From positions 1 to 64,000 of the forward strand of contig NZ_WBZB01000040.1 in NCBI RefSeq assembly GCF_009017255.1: a stretch of DNA of 64,000 bases, given 5' to 3'. Every line of letters begins with the position of its first letter. Positions within the stretch are counted from its first letter, which is position 1. Positions 8,384 through 17,640 of this stretch are shown here, in pieces. The DNA is from Alkaliphilus serpentinus (GTDB lineage: Bacteria > Bacillota > Clostridia > Peptostreptococcales > Natronincolaceae). Below the pieces are notes generated by a model that saw nothing but the letters and a program-made list of their open reading frames with translations, was not told the DNA's origin and searched no databases. The translations under genes and the position numbers were made by a program.

Positions 8384-9601
8384 TCAACTTTCAATTTTTC
8401 CTACCTTTATTTCCTTCACTAAACAGGTGACCTCTCCATCCCTAAGTCTAAGATTGATATCTTCGTCCTCCTGTATATCCTTCACACTTCTAAGGATCCT
8501 ACCATCGGTTTTCATTGCCACTGCGAAACCCCTTGAAAGGACTGACAATGGACTTAAGGTATTTAATCGTTCTCCAGTAAATAGTAAGTCCTTTCTTAAC
8601 TCTTTAGGGTATTCAGCCATTGCTTTACAAAGATATTGATAATTTGTATCCAGATTTTGTCGCAAGGTATTTATTTTATCCATTGGATATTTAAAGGGAT
8701 AACTAGTTTCAACAGCCTTTAATCGATCCTTTAGGGTATTTAATCGGTTTTTGATGATTAATTCAAGTCGCCTTTTTCTAATCTCTAACTGTAGGATAAG
8801 CTCTCTGTATTCAGGAACGGCAAGCTCGGCTGCTGCAGAAGGTGTAGGAGCTCTTAAGTCTGCTACAAAGTCGGCAATCGTAAAATCTGTTTCATGTCCC
8901 ACTGCTGAAATAACGGGAATTCTACTACGATAGATTGACCTTGCCACGATTTCCTCGTTAAAGGCCCACAACTCCTCAATAGAGCCTCCACCCCTACCTA
9001 CTATTAAAACCTCCAGCTCAGTATCAAGATTTGCTTTATTTATTGCAGAAGCAATATCTTTAGCAGCTCCCTCCCCCTGTACCAACACAGGATAAACAAC
9101 TATATGGATATTGGGAAATCTTCTGGTGATAATACTTAAAATATCCCTGATGGCTGCACCGGTTGGAGAGGTAATTACCCCAATCTTCTTGGGTAGATAT
9201 GGAAGCTTCTTTTTTACGGTTTTATCAAATAGACCTTCCTTTTCTAGCTTTTCCTTTAGCTGTTGAAAGGCTAGATATAAGGCTCCTACCCCCATGGGCT
9301 CCATACTATTGGCATATAGCTGATATTGACCATCCCTTTCAAATATCGAGATATAACCTGCCAGAGTTACCTTCATACCCTCTTTAACCTTAAACTTCAG
9401 TTTTTTAGCATTACTCTTAAACATTACACAGCTAATTCTATTGCCTTCATCCTTTAAGGTAAAGTACATATGTCCACTGTTATGATGTTTAAAATTGGAG
9501 ATTTCTCCTTGAACCTTAAGATTAAATAGAATAGGATCATTTGTTAAAACTCTTTTTATATATTGATTTAATTCTGAAACACTCAATATTCTTAATTGCA
9601 T
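8384..9601 (-). CDS. xseA: Exodeoxyribonuclease VII large subunit
   Basis: XseA is the catalytic subunit of exonuclease VII. At 405 residues it has family length. It has an N-terminal OB fold (about 1-100, QGEISNFKHHNSGHMYFTLKD). The catalytic core contains IGVITSPTGAAIRDI, GRGGGSIEELWAFNEE and SAVGHETDFTIADFVADLRA. A C-terminal region with the typical LSRGFAVAM motif follows. The last codons run straight into a simple TTGAAAA-type tract between xseA and xseB. Confidence 0.97.
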   Translation of the reverse strand: MQLRILSVSELNQYIKRVLTNDPILFNLKVQGEISNFKHHNSGHMYFTLKDEGNRISCVMFKSNAKKLKFKVKEGMKVTLAGYISIFERDGQYQLYANSMEPMGVGALYLAFQQLKEKLEKEGLFDKTVKKKLPYLPKKIGVITSPTGAAIRDILSIITRRFPNIHIVVYPVLVQGEGAAKDIASAINKANLDTELEVLIVGRGGGSIEELWAFNEEIVARSIYRSRIPVISAVGHETDFTIADFVADLRAPTPSAAAELAVPEYRELILQLEIRKRRLELIIKNRLNTLKDRLKAVETSYPFKYPMDKINTLRQNLDTNYQYLCKAMAEYPKELRKDLLFTGERLNTLSPLSVLSRGFAVAMKTDGRILRSVKDIQEDEDINLRLRDGEVTCLVKEIKVGKIES

Positions 9602-9643
9602 TTTGAAACCACCCTATGCTCATATTAAAAAACCTTATTCTTG

Positions 9644-10609
9644 TTAAAAGATTTTACCATCTATTACTTTCTTTAAGGCGAAGGCTGCTATGCCCACAGC
9701 ATTATCTGATGAATAGCGAGGAATTGATAAGTGGGTATAAATCCCTTTAGGTCTTAAGGATTCCGTCAGTATAGCCCTTATTTGGTTATTTGCTGCAACA
9801 CCTCCAACAATCAGCAAATCTCTGTAGGAATTTTGCATCCATGTATTTGTTAACAATGTTGCTAAGGATTTCCCTATAGACTCAAACAATGAATAGGCCA
9901 GTTCTTCCTTTGAGGAAAACGCATCTAAGCTTCTTTGCAAATGGGTTTCAGGACCAGAAAAACTAATTTCACTACCTTTAACAGAAGCAGGGAGCTTTAT
10001 TGCCTCTCCCTTCCATTCCTTTGCTAAGTTCTCTAGGGCTGGACCAGAGGGAAAGGGTAAGCCCAACTTGACGCCTATTCGATCTATAAATTGCCCTGCA
10101 CTCAAATCGGTGGTTCCACCGATTATATCAATTTCATAACCAACTCCATTGGGTAAAACCCTTAAGAGCTCCGTTGTTCCTCCCGAAATATGTAGGGCTA
10201 TAAATTCCTCATTAATTGCTGTTTTCAATGACCATAGACCGGCTTCTATGTGGCCTTCCTGATGGCTAAATTCAAAAAAGGGTACCCCAAGTAGGGCTGA
10301 ACAGGCTTGTCCATAGGATTTGGCAGCCATAAATACCGGCATATAGGATCCTTCCACTGGTCTTGGAGCAGTTGCAGAAGCAATTGCAACAATTTTACCA
10401 GGAATTTTGCTTTTAAGCTCTTCCATAATGTTGGGGAGATTCTTAATATGCTGAAATAATGCCTCCGATTGTCTTAAGCCAACATCTCCTACCCTAACAG
10501 ATAAGAGTATTCGTGAATCTGCAACAAGCTTCCCTTCAAGGTCTAGTACTGCAATAGAGGTTGTATAATTACTGGTATCAATCCCTAAAACATAACCCTC
10601 TTTATTCAT
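9644..10609 (-). CDS. TsaD/Kae1-like protein (glycoprotease family paralogue)
   Basis: This is an ASKHA-fold protein of the TsaD (Gcp/YgjD) family. True TsaD makes the t6A base of tRNA with TsaB, TsaC and TsaE. The 321-residue protein keeps the N-terminal YVLGIDTSNYTTSIAV, the metal-binding HxxxH in FEFSHQEGHIEAG, the phosphate segment HISGGTTELL, and a C-terminal GGVAANNQIR. It is somewhat short and diverges from canonical TsaD (for example GIDTSNYTTS rather than GIETSCDET). It is therefore likely the second copy often found next to nusB/xseA in Clostridia. Its start overlaps the end of nusB by 8 bases. Function unproven. Confidence 0.85.
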   Translation of the reverse strand: MNKEGYVLGIDTSNYTTSIAVLDLEGKLVADSRILLSVRVGDVGLRQSEALFQHIKNLPNIMEELKSKIPGKIVAIASATAPRPVEGSYMPVFMAAKSYGQACSALLGVPFFEFSHQEGHIEAGLWSLKTAINEEFIALHISGGTTELLRVLPNGVGYEIDIIGGTTDLSAGQFIDRIGVKLGLPFPSGPALENLAKEWKGEAIKLPASVKGSEISFSGPETHLQRSLDAFSSKEELAYSLFESIGKSLATLLTNTWMQNSYRDLLIVGGVAANNQIRAILTESLRPKGIYTHLSIPRYSSDNAVGIAAFALKKVIDGKIF

Positions 10610-11018
10610 CCTTCTTTAATCCCCTGGCCTCAACAAACTTCCCTAAGATTCCATTGATAAAATTATCCGATTCATCTGAGCTGTATTTTTTTGCCATCTC
10701 GATTGCTTCATTTATGGATACAGCATAGGGAATATCCTCAAGATAAAGAATTTCGCCGAAGGCTAGTCTTAATATTGCCAAATCTACCTTAGCGATTCTA
10801 TTAATATTCCAGCCCTTTGAAAATTCCTCGATTATTTCATCAATGGTCTTCATGTTATTGATGGTAGCTTCTAGGGCCCTATTAATATAATCCTGTTGTC
10901 CATCAAAGGTTAGTTCTTCTTCTAAATAACGATTCATTACTTCGGTGCTATAATCCTTTAGAATACTCATTTGAAAAAGGGTCTTCATACAAAGCTCCCT
11001 TGCAATCTTCCTACTCAC
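10602..11018 (-). CDS. nusB: Transcription antitermination factor NusB
   Basis: NusB binds boxA RNA with NusE (S10) and supports antitermination of rRNA transcription. The all-helical 138-residue protein has the family pattern SRKIARELCMKTLFQM and the C-terminal AVSINEAIEMAKKYSSDESDNFINGILGKF. A GTG at 11018 preceded by AAAGGAGG at 7 bases is the likely start. An in-frame ATG eight codons earlier lacks a site of its own. It overlaps the downstream TsaD-like gene by 8 bases. Confidence 0.96.
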   Translation of the reverse strand: MSRKIARELCMKTLFQMSILKDYSTEVMNRYLEEELTFDGQQDYINRALEATINNMKTIDEIIEEFSKGWNINRIAKVDLAILRLAFGEILYLEDIPYAVSINEAIEMAKKYSSDESDNFINGILGKFVEARGLKKDE

Positions 11019-11115
11019 TTTACTTCCTCCTTTGTATCTCAATTAACTATATTGTTAGAAAATAATAGCAATTTTAATCTACTTTTAAGGAAGATTTAAA
11101 ATTACTGTAAACTGT

Positions 11116-11141
11116 AAGAAAACCCTCTAACCTAAGAGGGT
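11116..11141 (-). terminator. Terminator after asp23
   Basis: On the minus strand ACCCTCT and AGAGGGT form a 7-bp stem with a 6-base loop, followed by TTTTCTT. It closes the spoIIIA/asp23 unit and leaves nusB onward to its own promoter. Confidence 0.65.
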
Positions 11142-11151
11142 CTCAATTCAA

Positions 11152-11541
11152 TTATTTTGATTGTTTCTGCTGGGGGTCATCCTCTTTTATATTTGGAAAA
11201 GCTACCCCTTGAATATGTATATTCACTTCAATTACATTTAAATTGGTCATCGTTTGAATAATGGTTTTTACTTTATCTTGGATTTCCCATGCGATATCTG
11301 GGATTCTAACACCATATTCAACAATAAGGTATAAATCAATAAAGGCACCTTTATCGTTAATATCTATTTTAACGCCCTTAGATAGGCTTTTTTTACCTAA
11401 GATTTCTGCTATGCCTCCTACTAATCCTCCACTCATGCCAGCAACACCCTTTACATCGGTTGCTGAAACTCCAGCGATTGTAGCGATTACATCTTCGGAA
11501 ATTTTAATATCACCGTTTTCTAGCTTTTGTATGGCATCCAT
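11152..11541 (-). CDS. Asp23/Gls24 family envelope stress protein
   Basis: This is a small Asp23/Gls24-family protein (YqhY type in Bacillus, where the gene lies between accC and nusB). Members associate with the membrane or influence fatty-acid synthesis. The 129 residues show ISEDVIATIAGVSATDVKGVAGM at the N-terminus, then VKIDINDKGAFIDLYLIVEYG and VKTIIQTMTNLNVIEVNIHIQGV, which is the family core. It lies between spoIIIAH and nusB, the standard position in Clostridia. Confidence 0.93.
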   Translation of the reverse strand: MDAIQKLENGDIKISEDVIATIAGVSATDVKGVAGMSGGLVGGIAEILGKKSLSKGVKIDINDKGAFIDLYLIVEYGVRIPDIAWEIQDKVKTIIQTMTNLNVIEVNIHIQGVAFPNIKEDDPQQKQSK

Positions 11542-11609
11542 ATCTTCACCTCCTGCTTGTCAATATCTAGAATTATTATACCAAATTCCAGCAATATTGA
11601 CAAACAGTC

Positions 11610-12296
11610 TTATTTTTTCTCCATGATGGTTATGTTGTCCATTGGAATATCCGTTTCCCTTGTGATAATATCAACAATTTTAGCAACATCTATTTCATTT
11701 AAACCTTCACTTTGTACGATCACATTAATGGAATCGTCACCTAGATATACAATTACATCATTAAAGCCCTTAGCAATAATCATATTTTCTATAAGCATTT
11801 CCATTTCCGTGTTGCTTAATACTACAAGCTTCATCCCTTGAGCTTGATTCCTAAGATCCTCAGAAGTATATTGATTATCGATGATATCATTTAAATAACT
11901 CATCATCTCACTTCTTCTTTTATCTCGCTCAAGTCTACCCTCTATAAAATAAGAACTACTACTCATCATTTCTTTATTGGTTAAAATGTCTGTTATTTCT
12001 GAACTGGTTTCATTGGCAACATCATTGATGATGTCACCTTCTAAACTATCAACAATAATGGTATCATAATCATCCTCTGGGTTTGCAACCTCAGCTAAGC
12101 CCTCTTCCTCTTCATTGACTACTATGTCTACCGGAGCCTCCTCCTCCAACATCATAAGCTCATATTCTTCCAGGTCACTGGAGGTTTCAAGTAGGGACTG
12201 TTTATTTAAGCTGTAGTTGATATAACCTATTAAACCTAACATTAACACTAATGAAAAAATTATAAAGTTCTTTTTGTACATGCCACTGATTTTCAT
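11610..12296 (-). CDS. spoIIIAH: Stage III sporulation protein AH
   Basis: SpoIIIAH is a mother-cell protein whose extracellular domain binds forespore SpoIIQ across the intermembrane space, forming part of the feeding channel. The 228 residues have an N-terminal membrane anchor (about 8-27), an acidic low-complexity linker, and a C-terminal YscJ/FliF-like domain (about 125-228, RDKRRSEMMSYLNDIIDNQ onward). It is the last gene of the eight-gene spoIIIA operon. Confidence 0.95.
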   Translation of the reverse strand: MKISGMYKKNFIIFSLVLMLGLIGYINYSLNKQSLLETSSDLEEYELMMLEEEAPVDIVVNEEEEGLAEVANPEDDYDTIIVDSLEGDIINDVANETSSEITDILTNKEMMSSSSYFIEGRLERDKRRSEMMSYLNDIIDNQYTSEDLRNQAQGMKLVVLSNTEMEMLIENMIIAKGFNDVIVYLGDDSINVIVQSEGLNEIDVAKIVDIITRETDIPMDNITIMEKK

Positions 12297-12308
12297 ATAA
12301 TTCCCTCC

Positions 12309-12890
12309 TTAATTCTTAGTATATATCTGTACTTTATGGCCAGGTACCTGCAAAACTGTTTTAACAGCTTCATAAAGCATTGATTTTACCTGAATATCAT
12401 CAGCACCTTCAGCTACTACAATTACACCCTTTATCTGTGGCATTATCTCCTTAATCACCAATGGTTTGTTCCCACTGCTATCATTGATTGTTGCAATGTT
12501 TCCTGTGGTACTTTCTGAGGTAACCACCCTAGTACCTCCATTGGCATCCTTCTCTTCGGTTTTATCCGTAGAGGTTACCGTGTTCATTGCTGCCACCATT
12601 TCAGAGCCTATTTCAAAGGTAATCATCACTTCTACTTCTCCAGCTCCTTTAATTTCTTGTAATATCCTCTTTAATCGACCTTCAACAATTTCTTCATCTG
12701 TTTTTTGACCTTCACTATTTACCAAAATCTCATCGTTGTACTGCCTATTGGAGTTATTTTGAGTTCTACTGCTTGCACCAAAATCGCTGAAAAAAATAAG
12801 TAGCAGAATACCAGCAGTAATTACAACCAACAGGTTGGCTACATATTTCTTTTGTAGAAGTTTTTTCAATTCCTCAAAAAGTTTTTCCAT
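12309..12890 (-). CDS. spoIIIAG: Stage III sporulation protein AG
   Basis: SpoIIIAG forms a large ring in the intermembrane space of the engulfed forespore and is related to type III secretion ring-building proteins. The 193 residues show one membrane helix (about 19-36). The ring-building domain follows (about 65-190) and contains LKRILQEIKGAGEVEVMITFE and IKGVIVVAEGADDIQVKSML. It lies 12 bases after spoIIIAF. Confidence 0.95.
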   Translation of the reverse strand: MEKLFEELKKLLQKKYVANLLVVITAGILLLIFFSDFGASSRTQNNSNRQYNDEILVNSEGQKTDEEIVEGRLKRILQEIKGAGEVEVMITFEIGSEMVAAMNTVTSTDKTEEKDANGGTRVVTSESTTGNIATINDSSGNKPLVIKEIMPQIKGVIVVAEGADDIQVKSMLYEAVKTVLQVPGHKVQIYTKN

Positions 12891-12901
12891 TTTAGTACCC
12901 C

Positions 12902-13525
12902 CTATTTTTTATTCTTCAGTAAAGTTACAATAATGCTGTCTTGGGAAATGCTATAAAAGTCACTTAAATCCTTTTTAATTTCATCTCCTTCATTATTTAA
13001 CAATATGCTATCATCGTCTGGTTTATTATTTTTTTTTCCATCTATCACAACATTTACCGATATGTCGGAAACTCCTTTTGGATTTTCTGCTTCCTTTTCC
13101 TCCAGAAGATACACTTCCACACTATTAATCATTCCGAAGGTCTCTCCCTCCTCTTCAACGATGTTAATTCTTAAATCATCAACGGGGTAGCCCATCTTGT
13201 TTTCAATACGATCCAACATTTGCTCCTTCAGTTGCTGCTTATAAAGATTAATAATATTCTCTTTATTGGCTAAATCTACATGATTATAATGATTTTTAAC
13301 AGTCATCATTTCCATCTGATTGGTATTCTGAAGGATTTCTTCACCAAAGGGTATTTGCTGATTGATGACACCCATAACGGGCTTTAAGATAACCAACATA
13401 ATTAATAGACCTACAACCACATTAATGTACTTTCGATTGTTTGAATTGGGCAGTAAAATTTCAACAAAGGTTATAAAGATAATTACAGAAAGGATTGTTA
13501 CAATCCATTGACGAATAAAGTCCAT
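12902..13525 (-). CDS. spoIIIAF: Stage III sporulation protein AF
   Basis: SpoIIIAF is a component of the mother-cell channel complex. The 207-residue protein has two N-terminal membrane helices (about 7-25 and 33-52, with VVGLLIMLVILKPV). A soluble domain with the family pattern IENKMGYPVDDLRINIVEEE and IIVTLLKNKK follows. It is placed between spoIIIAE and spoIIIAG in canonical order. Confidence 0.93.
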   Translation of the reverse strand: MDFIRQWIVTILSVIIFITFVEILLPNSNNRKYINVVVGLLIMLVILKPVMGVINQQIPFGEEILQNTNQMEMMTVKNHYNHVDLANKENIINLYKQQLKEQMLDRIENKMGYPVDDLRINIVEEEGETFGMINSVEVYLLEEKEAENPKGVSDISVNVVIDGKKNNKPDDDSILLNNEGDEIKKDLSDFYSISQDSIIVTLLKNKK

Positions 13526-13533
13526 ACTACCAC

Positions 13534-14715
13534 CTACCTCATCATTAGAGTTAAATTACCCGCACCCACAACGATTGTTATGGTTATGAAGAACATTACG
13601 GCTATGGTTGACACCGTAGCAAATAATAATATTAATGAACTGCTCATTTGATTGAGACAGTCCACCAACTGTCCATGGGCTATAGGCTCTATAATTGCAG
13701 CACATAGCTTATAAATTACAATTAGGGCTAATATTTTAAGCATTGGAATCAAACATATGATAAAGATACTGAATAAGCCAATGGCTCCAACTGCATTCTT
13801 AATTACTAAAGAACAACCAACCACAGTATCCATGGCGTCGGATAAAAACCCACCTACAATAGGAATGAATTTATCTACTGCAAATTTAGCGGTTCTAATG
13901 GTAACCCCATCCACTGTTGCAGAAGCGATGCCTTGTATAGATATAATTCCTACAAAGGCAGTTAGGATGAAGCCTAATATTACTGCAGCAGTTTGTTTTA
14001 GCAATCCAGCCAGCTTCGAAACCTGAATTTTAGAAGATAAATTATTGACTATTGCCAATACTGCTGAGAAAAATATAAGGGGTAATACAACGGTTTTTAC
14101 CATTGTGGCTACAAAGCCTATGGCCCCCAGCAATATTGGATGGAAGAAGGCAGAGGTGGTTATCCCCCCCATTGCCAGTAAAATAGCCAAGAGTATTGGA
14201 ATTAAGGCTTGCATAAAGGTCACCATCATATCAATGGTTTCTTTTCCTAGATTAATGGCTATTAAGAAGCTTTTTATCGTAATGCTGATAATTACCATGT
14301 AACAAACGGTATAGGCCAGTCTTCCAACCACATCATGATCGAAGCTACTCTGTAAATTGCTTAATAGAGCATAGATTGTTGACATAACGATTATTTGTAC
14401 CAATAGAATCCAGTTGGCCACCACCTCTTTAAACAAATATCGGGTACCTCCGCTGATGATATCCTTAAAGGAGAAGGCTCCTTCCCCTTTAACTACCTTG
14501 ACAATAAGCTCTCTAAAATTAATTTTGGGTAAATAATCCCCTAAGTCTTTATTTAACACATCGATGATTTCCTGTAGCTCATCGGTGTTCATACCCTCTA
14601 GCTGATCATTTATGATGCTGTCTATAGATACTCCTCCATCATCTGCAAAAACACTAGATAGGCTTAAGAGACAGAAAAGCAAAGTGAATATGATAATTTT
14701 TCTCATGTTTTTCAC
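13534..14715 (-). CDS. spoIIIAE: Stage III sporulation protein AE
   Basis: SpoIIIAE is a polytopic membrane protein of the sporulation feeding channel. The 393 residues begin with a cleavable-looking signal peptide (MRKIIIFTLLFCLLSLSSVFA), a soluble segment to about residue 85, and then about seven hydrophobic helices. GGFLSDAMDTVVGCSLVIKNAVG near residue 288 is typical of the family. It is 3 bases from spoIIIAD. Confidence 0.95.
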   Translation of the reverse strand: MKNMRKIIIFTLLFCLLSLSSVFADDGGVSIDSIINDQLEGMNTDELQEIIDVLNKDLGDYLPKINFRELIVKVVKGEGAFSFKDIISGGTRYLFKEVVANWILLVQIIVMSTIYALLSNLQSSFDHDVVGRLAYTVCYMVIISITIKSFLIAINLGKETIDMMVTFMQALIPILLAILLAMGGITTSAFFHPILLGAIGFVATMVKTVVLPLIFFSAVLAIVNNLSSKIQVSKLAGLLKQTAAVILGFILTAFVGIISIQGIASATVDGVTIRTAKFAVDKFIPIVGGFLSDAMDTVVGCSLVIKNAVGAIGLFSIFIICLIPMLKILALIVIYKLCAAIIEPIAHGQLVDCLNQMSSSLILLFATVSTIAVMFFITITIVVGAGNLTLMMR

Positions 14716-14718
14716 ATC

Positions 14719-15105
14719 CTAAGGTACCATATTTATAATTAAATCCATTAATGAAACTAAGATTGGTACTGCCATAACCATAATTAAGACCTTACCTGCA
14801 AACTCAATTTTTGAGGCAATCACCCCTTCCCCTGCATCTCTACATACTTGTGCACCGAACTCGGCTATATAGGCTATTGCAACGATTTTCAATACGATTG
14901 ATAAGTAGACATCCTCTATATCGATTCTGCCAGCCAGCTGATTTAGGATTTCGATCACCGATTGTAGTTGTGACAGGACCAGCAAAAATATAATTAAGCC
15001 TGCAACTATGCTAATATAAATACCGAACTCGGGCTTATGGTTTTTAAGTAATATGGCCAAAATAGCTGCCATAACTCCAATTGCTACAATTTGAAAAATA
15101 TTCAT
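14719..15105 (-). CDS. spoIIIAD: Stage III sporulation protein AD
   Basis: SpoIIIAD is a small membrane protein of the SpoIIIA channel. The 128 residues contain about four hydrophobic segments and the family pattern VYLSIVLKIVAIAYIAEFGAQ with CRDAGEGVIASKIEFAGKVLI. It follows spoIIIAC at 14 bases. Confidence 0.95.
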   Translation of the reverse strand: MNIFQIVAIGVMAAILAILLKNHKPEFGIYISIVAGLIIFLLVLSQLQSVIEILNQLAGRIDIEDVYLSIVLKIVAIAYIAEFGAQVCRDAGEGVIASKIEFAGKVLIMVMAVPILVSLMDLIINMVP

Positions 15106-15119
15106 AACTTTTCACATCC

Positions 15120-15323
15120 TTAATACAACTGAAACATTGTTTTTACTGTATCAAAGAGATTGCTGACTAAATTAATCACCATCATCAGTACTACTACAAT
15201 TCCCACAAGGGTGGTCATCATTGCCTGTTCCTCTCTTCCTGCCTTATTTAAAACCATATTTAAAACAGAAACAATTATACCAATGGCTGCAATTTTAAAG
15301 ATTATATCAACATTAATGGTCAT
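15120..15323 (-). CDS. spoIIIAC: Stage III sporulation protein AC
   Basis: SpoIIIAC is a 67-residue two-helix membrane protein, homologous to part of SpoIIIAD, found only in spore formers. The sequence INVDIIFKIAAIGIIVSVLN and NKAGREEQAMMTTLVGIVVV is characteristic. It lies between spoIIIAB and spoIIIAD. Confidence 0.95.
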   Translation of the reverse strand: MTINVDIIFKIAAIGIIVSVLNMVLNKAGREEQAMMTTLVGIVVVLMMVINLVSNLFDTVKTMFQLY

Positions 15324-15336
15324 TGTACTCCCTCCC

Positions 15337-15858
15337 TTAGAATAGAATTATTACAATAGTAACACCTGTCAACAATCCTAAATGTCTATAAAGCTTTAAA
15401 TTTTTATTCTCTTCTTCAATAGCCTTGTTATAATTCCTTTTCACTTCCTCCATTAAAATTCTTAAATATTTTACCTGATTCACCCCATCTGAATTTCCTA
15501 AATTACTGCCTAAAAGCCTTAACAATTCTAAATCCTCTTTATATAATCCCGAGGTTTCACCCTCGGAAGAAATCGCTAGATTCCATGCCTCCATAAAGCT
15601 ATTACTTCCATTTTCCTGCAACGAATAGGCAGTTCTTAGTAGTAGCTTTGAAACATCCGAATTGCTTCTGTTGCCGATCTTTTCTAACAATAAGGGTAAG
15701 GGTGTTGCATTATAGCTGATTTCAGTTTCAAACATCTGTAGTGCAACAATCAATTCTCCCAAAAGTTTTTTCCTTTCTGTGAAGGTTCCAGCGTAAATTG
15801 AACCCAACTGAAAGGAAGAAACCACGATCACAGCTGAAACCACTAGCTTTAACCACAT
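15337..15858 (-). CDS. spoIIIAB: Stage III sporulation protein AB
   Basis: SpoIIIAB resembles type II secretion GspF-like proteins with a short membrane-anchored helical domain. The 173 residues start with a membrane helix (about 4-22), contain ERKKLLGELIVALQMFETEISY near residue 29, and end with a C-terminal helix GLLTGVTIVIILF. It is adjacent (1 base) to spoIIIAA, the motor ATPase. Confidence 0.95.
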   Translation of the reverse strand: MWLKLVVSAVIVVSSFQLGSIYAGTFTERKKLLGELIVALQMFETEISYNATPLPLLLEKIGNRSNSDVSKLLLRTAYSLQENGSNSFMEAWNLAISSEGETSGLYKEDLELLRLLGSNLGNSDGVNQVKYLRILMEEVKRNYNKAIEEENKNLKLYRHLGLLTGVTIVIILF

Positions 15859-15859
15859 A

Positions 15860-16891
15860 CTAATTCACCACCTTATTCCTAATGGGAGTACCTATTAGAT
15901 TGACTTTTGTATTAACATCGATGATTGACTCAATGGTTCCTATGTCATTTTTATTAGACAAAATAATCATTCTTTCGAAAACCTTATTTTTCACTAAGTC
16001 TCCTATAACTTTTTTGCCATAGATATCCTCCAAAGAAGTTCCATGAACAGTGGTTATTAATTTAATGCCTGCTAACAATGCTTCAGAAATGGCGTAGCTG
16101 TCCTCTTCTCTGCCTATCTCATCGGTGGCAATTACATTAGGGGACATTGCCCGAATTAAAATCATCATCCCTTCTGCCTTTGGACAACTATCTAATATAT
16201 CCGTTCTGATCCCTAAATCCAGCTGCGGAATGCCATTGCAACTGGCTGCAAGCTCTGATCTCTCATCAACTACTCCAACTTTAAGACCCAATATTCCATT
16301 ACTGGCATTACCATTGCTAACGTTGAGAATAATATCTCTAAGGAGGGTTGTTTTACCACATTGGGGTGGAGAAACAATTAAGGTATTGAGAAATTTCCCT
16401 TTATGATATAGATAAGGCATTACAGCCTTTGCTGCCCCCTTCTTCTCTCTAGCAATTCTAAAATTGAGGCCATTAAAATCCTTCATAGTTCTTATGGATT
16501 TACCATCATATAGTACCTTTCCTGATAAACCAATTCGATGACCACCGGCTATAGTAATATATCCACGCTTTATTTCTTCCTCTACTGAATAGAAAGAGTA
16601 ATTGGAAATGAATTGTATGGATAAATCAATATCCTTCCTTGTTACCATAATTGCCCCTTGGGAGTTCCTTAATAATCTACCATCGGATGCAAGGAAATAA
16701 TCCTTATTACCTCCATATACCATTAGAGGCCTGTTGATTCTAAGCCTGATTTCCTCTAAATCCCTCTTAAAATCTATGGGTAGAGCTTTTATTGCTGCTC
16801 GTATGATAGGGCATAGGTAAGCTTCATATATTTCAGTTCCAGTCTTTTCATTCATTCTTTCTCTTCTTATCTGAGGTTGATTATTCATCAT
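15860..16891 (-). CDS. spoIIIAA: Stage III sporulation protein AA (ATPase)
   Basis: SpoIIIAA is the cytoplasmic ATPase of the feeding channel, related to secretion/pilus ATPases. The 343 residues carry a P-loop VSPPQCGKTTLLRDI near residue 176 and an Asp/Glu segment MSPNVIATDEIGREED near residue 250. It is the first gene of the operon. The start MMNNQPQ is 10 bases from GGGG. Another ATG at codon 13 is possible. The upstream AATATT (about 16935) is sigma-E-like, but the -10 is weak. Confidence 0.95.
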   Translation of the reverse strand: MMNNQPQIRRERMNEKTGTEIYEAYLCPIIRAAIKALPIDFKRDLEEIRLRINRPLMVYGGNKDYFLASDGRLLRNSQGAIMVTRKDIDLSIQFISNYSFYSVEEEIKRGYITIAGGHRIGLSGKVLYDGKSIRTMKDFNGLNFRIAREKKGAAKAVMPYLYHKGKFLNTLIVSPPQCGKTTLLRDIILNVSNGNASNGILGLKVGVVDERSELAASCNGIPQLDLGIRTDILDSCPKAEGMMILIRAMSPNVIATDEIGREEDSYAISEALLAGIKLITTVHGTSLEDIYGKKVIGDLVKNKVFERMIILSNKNDIGTIESIIDVNTKVNLIGTPIRNKVVN

Positions 16892-17036
16892 AACAACATG
16901 TCCCCTTCCTTATATATATAGATATTAGAGAAGGTCCTTTAATATTCTAGAAACCATAAGGAAGATGAAAAAAATAATAAAACACCTATAATCCTGATGG
17001 ATACAATAATACAGAATGATTAATGTTTTAAACATA

Positions 17037-17068
17037 AAAAAACCAATGAACTTAATCATTGGTTTTTT
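17037..17068 (-). terminator. Intrinsic terminator between CD1247-type gene and spoIIIA
   Basis: A stem of CCAATGA/TCATTGG (7 bp, extended by flanking A/T tracts to about 13 bp) closes a 6-base loop and has a T run on both strands. It ends the efp-side transcript before the spoIIIA operon. Confidence 0.85.
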
Positions 17069-17093
17069 GAGATCTAGTATTTTATTAATTTCT

Positions 17094-17552
17094 TTAGTCT
17101 TCTTGATCTATTTCATCATCATATTCATCATGATGATGTCCACAACAGCCATCGTGATAATGTTCTTCTTCCATTACTGTTATTGTTCGATGACATTTTG
17201 GACATTCAACTTCCAACTCATCTTCACCATCCAGCAAGTCTTCATCAACATAGATCTCTTCACTGCAGTATGGACACTCTACTTCAGCGAAGTCAATATC
17301 CTCGTCATCGTAGTCCTCATCTTCATCTTCTTCAAAGATTTCATCCTCAACATCCATTAAATCTTCGTCTAAAGCTTCTACATACTCACTTAGGTCATTT
17401 TGCTCATCACTTAACTCCACAATTGCATCAGCAAAATCTTCAAGGGTATCAATAAAACTCATTAGAAGCTTTCCTTCCTTTGAACTCTCCTTGATATTTA
17501 AACCATCTGCCAATCCCTTTAAGTAGGCTACTTTTTCAAATAAATGATCCAT
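17094..17552 (-). CDS. CD1247-type zinc-ribbon acidic protein
   Basis: This is a conserved Clostridia protein of unknown function. The N-terminal helical part (about 1-70, MDHLFEKVAYLKGLADGLNI) is the CD1247 domain. A strongly acidic stretch follows, then a zinc ribbon with CPYC near 93 and CPKC near 116, and a His/Asp/Cys-rich tail (HYHDGCCGHHHDEYDDE) that could bind metal. Its position after efp and before spoIIIA is usual in this group. The extreme acid content is real coding bias and not an artefact. Confidence 0.85.
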   Translation of the reverse strand: MDHLFEKVAYLKGLADGLNIKESSKEGKLLMSFIDTLEDFADAIVELSDEQNDLSEYVEALDEDLMDVEDEIFEEDEDEDYDDEDIDFAEVECPYCSEEIYVDEDLLDGEDELEVECPKCHRTITVMEEEHYHDGCCGHHHDEYDDEIDQED

Positions 17553-17640
17553 AGTATTTACCTCCTCTTCTCTTTAGAAAATAACATAAGAAAGATATTC
17601 TTTCATTATGCTTATATAGTATTACATTGAAAACATGATT

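Noticed and set aside
17183-17455. Plus-strand His/Leu-rich frame opposite the CD1247-type gene
   Set aside because: It mirrors the acidic codons of the real gene and has no ribosome binding site or family.
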